Below, in pieces: positions 22,434-23,095 of a DNA stretch of 23,095 nucleotides. Below the pieces are notes generated by a model. That model saw nothing but the letters and a program-made list of their open reading frames with translations, was not told the DNA's origin and did no database searches. Source of the stretch: a virus. The translations under genes were made by a program, and so were the position numbers. The number at the start of each line of letters is the position of its first letter. The first letter of the stretch is position 1. The stretch spans positions 1-23,095 of IMG/VR virus record IMGVR_UViG_3300001720_000028; one strand, 5' to 3'.

Positions 22434-22974
22434 TTTTTGGTTTTGGTAGAGGTAGTATATAATCTTTTGGTGGTATTTTCAATTTACTTTTAGGAGGTCC
22501 TATTATCTTATCATTCATTAATTCAAGGTCTGGGTTCTCTTTTTTGTAATCATCTTTCATGTCATCCCACAAACTTTGAGAGTCTTCAGGTCTAGTAGTA
22601 TCTCTTGTAGGAGTAATACCTCTACATTTTGATACTAACAATCTAAAGTTTTCGTTGTATGCAAGACTAGGATTATTATTAACCCTACCACACATCTTCA
22701 TCAATTCTAATTGTTGTTTTATTTTAACGTTTTCATTTATAGTTTTGCAATCTACACCTAAATATTTTCTGTATGTAAAACTTAAATACTTTTGTTCGTT
22801 TGTACTATTGTCTGAGTAATTATAATCAGTATCACGTCTATCTGTTCTTACTTCAAGATCACCACATCTTGCACCATACTCGTTAAGATATTCGTTTCTA
22901 GGATACGCAGGTTCTATAAATAGGGCTAACATTGTAATTGCTAAAACAAGTAATCCTGTAAAATAATAATTCAT
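22423..22974 (-). CDS. Exported four-cysteine protein, Pro-rich C-terminus
   Basis: The protein is 183 aa from ATG at 22974, chosen because GGAGG lies 8 nt upstream; an earlier in-frame ATG at 22989 lacks such a site. Residues 4-20 (YFTGLLVLAITMLALFI) are a signal peptide or N-terminal anchor followed by EPAYPRNEYL. Four cysteines (37, 76, 95, 117) lie in the exported part and could form two disulfides. The C-terminal 25 residues are Pro/Lys-rich (PPKSKLKIPPKDYILPLPKP). I recognise no family. It precedes the coiled-coil membrane protein and the M15 peptidase, so a periplasmic role in lysis is possible. Confidence 0.5.
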   Translation of the reverse strand: MNYYFTGLLVLAITMLALFIEPAYPRNEYLNEYGARCGDLEVRTDRRDTDYNYSDNSTNEQKYLSFTYRKYLGVDCKTINENVKIKQQLELMKMCGRVNNNPSLAYNENFRLLVSKCRGITPTRDTTRPEDSQSLWDDMKDDYKKENPDLELMNDKIIGPPKSKLKIPPKDYILPLPKPKNED

Positions 22975-22992
22975 CCTGAAAACCTCCATACA

Positions 22993-23095
22993 TTACCTGT
23001 TTAAATCCTTAATATCGTAGCTGTGTTCTCTAACTTGATCTGCAAGTTGTCTGTATAAATTTTCTGCCATCTGCCACGTAGACTCTGCAGAAGTT
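22993..23095 (-). CDS. C-terminal end of an unidentified gene (partial)
   Basis: The reading frame is open from the right edge to TAA at 22993-22995, giving at least 34 residues: TSAESTWQMAENLYRQLADQ then VREHSYDIKDLNR. The piece is an amphipathic helix with a Ser/Tyr/Asp end. Because the frame is open to the window edge, the gene is probably longer, though a short gene starting at an internal ATG cannot be excluded. Its identity cannot be judged. It is on the same strand and within a few bases of the next gene, so it belongs to the same transcription unit. Confidence 0.55.
   Translation of the reverse strand, partial: TSAESTWQMAENLYRQLADQVREHSYDIKDLNR

Noticed and set aside
1-23095. tRNA, rRNA, insertion sequence, attachment site or integrase
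   Set aside because: Read on both strands; no cloverleaf with CCA end, no transposase or recombinase motif and no flanking direct repeats were seen.

Overview
This window looks like the late (virion, lysis and accessory) part of a double-stranded DNA tailed-phage genome. Every gene I can support lies on the minus strand, so transcription runs from the right end (23095) to the left end (1). Genes are packed almost without gaps and are joined by TAATG, ATGA or short out-of-phase overlaps. The DNA is strongly A+T-rich by eye. The protein set recalls marine short-tailed phages of AT-rich hosts such as SAR11 (Pelagibacter). That host idea is inference from base composition and family resemblance. 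No database search was possible, and no integrase, tRNA or host gene is present.

Layout in transcription order. (1) 23095-21350: the end of an unidentified gene, then a lysis-like cassette: an exported four-cysteine protein, a one-helix membrane protein with a coiled coil, a 69-aa protein and an M15-family peptidase (the likely endolysin). (2) 21345-20552: a 2OG-Fe(II)-oxygenase-like protein and two tiny basic genes that overlap each other out of phase. (3) 20555-15947: adaptor-like protein, three small structural-type proteins, a repeat-built WG-motif protein and a tail fibre with decapeptide repeats and a glycine-rich tip. (4) 15945-13383: a possible fibre chaperone, a DUF6065-like protein, two 2OG-Fe(II) oxygenases and a 74-aa protein. 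(5) 13336-9997: a large tail-nozzle-like protein and four small proteins. (6) 9997-6849: a 2OG oxygenase-like protein, a JmjC/cupin-like protein, a 65-aa protein and two glycosyltransferases of different folds. (7) 6802-1: a module of five proteins (glycine-rich, GNAT-fold-like, glutamine-rich, then 730 aa and more than 772 aa) that resembles the internal or DNA-ejection proteins of podoviruses. The last gene runs off the left end.

The core genes would build the neck, tail tip, receptor-binding fibre and ejection apparatus, and then lyse the cell. The most unusual feature is the density of iron/2-oxoglutarate-type oxygenase folds (four plus one cupin/JmjC-like) and two glycosyltransferases placed between structural genes. 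One hypothesis is that they hydroxylate and glycosylate virion or host-surface molecules. I also see a good sigma70-like promoter candidate before the tail-fibre gene, a possible leaderless start with a hairpin before the nozzle gene, and a GC-rich patch inside the M15 peptidase gene.
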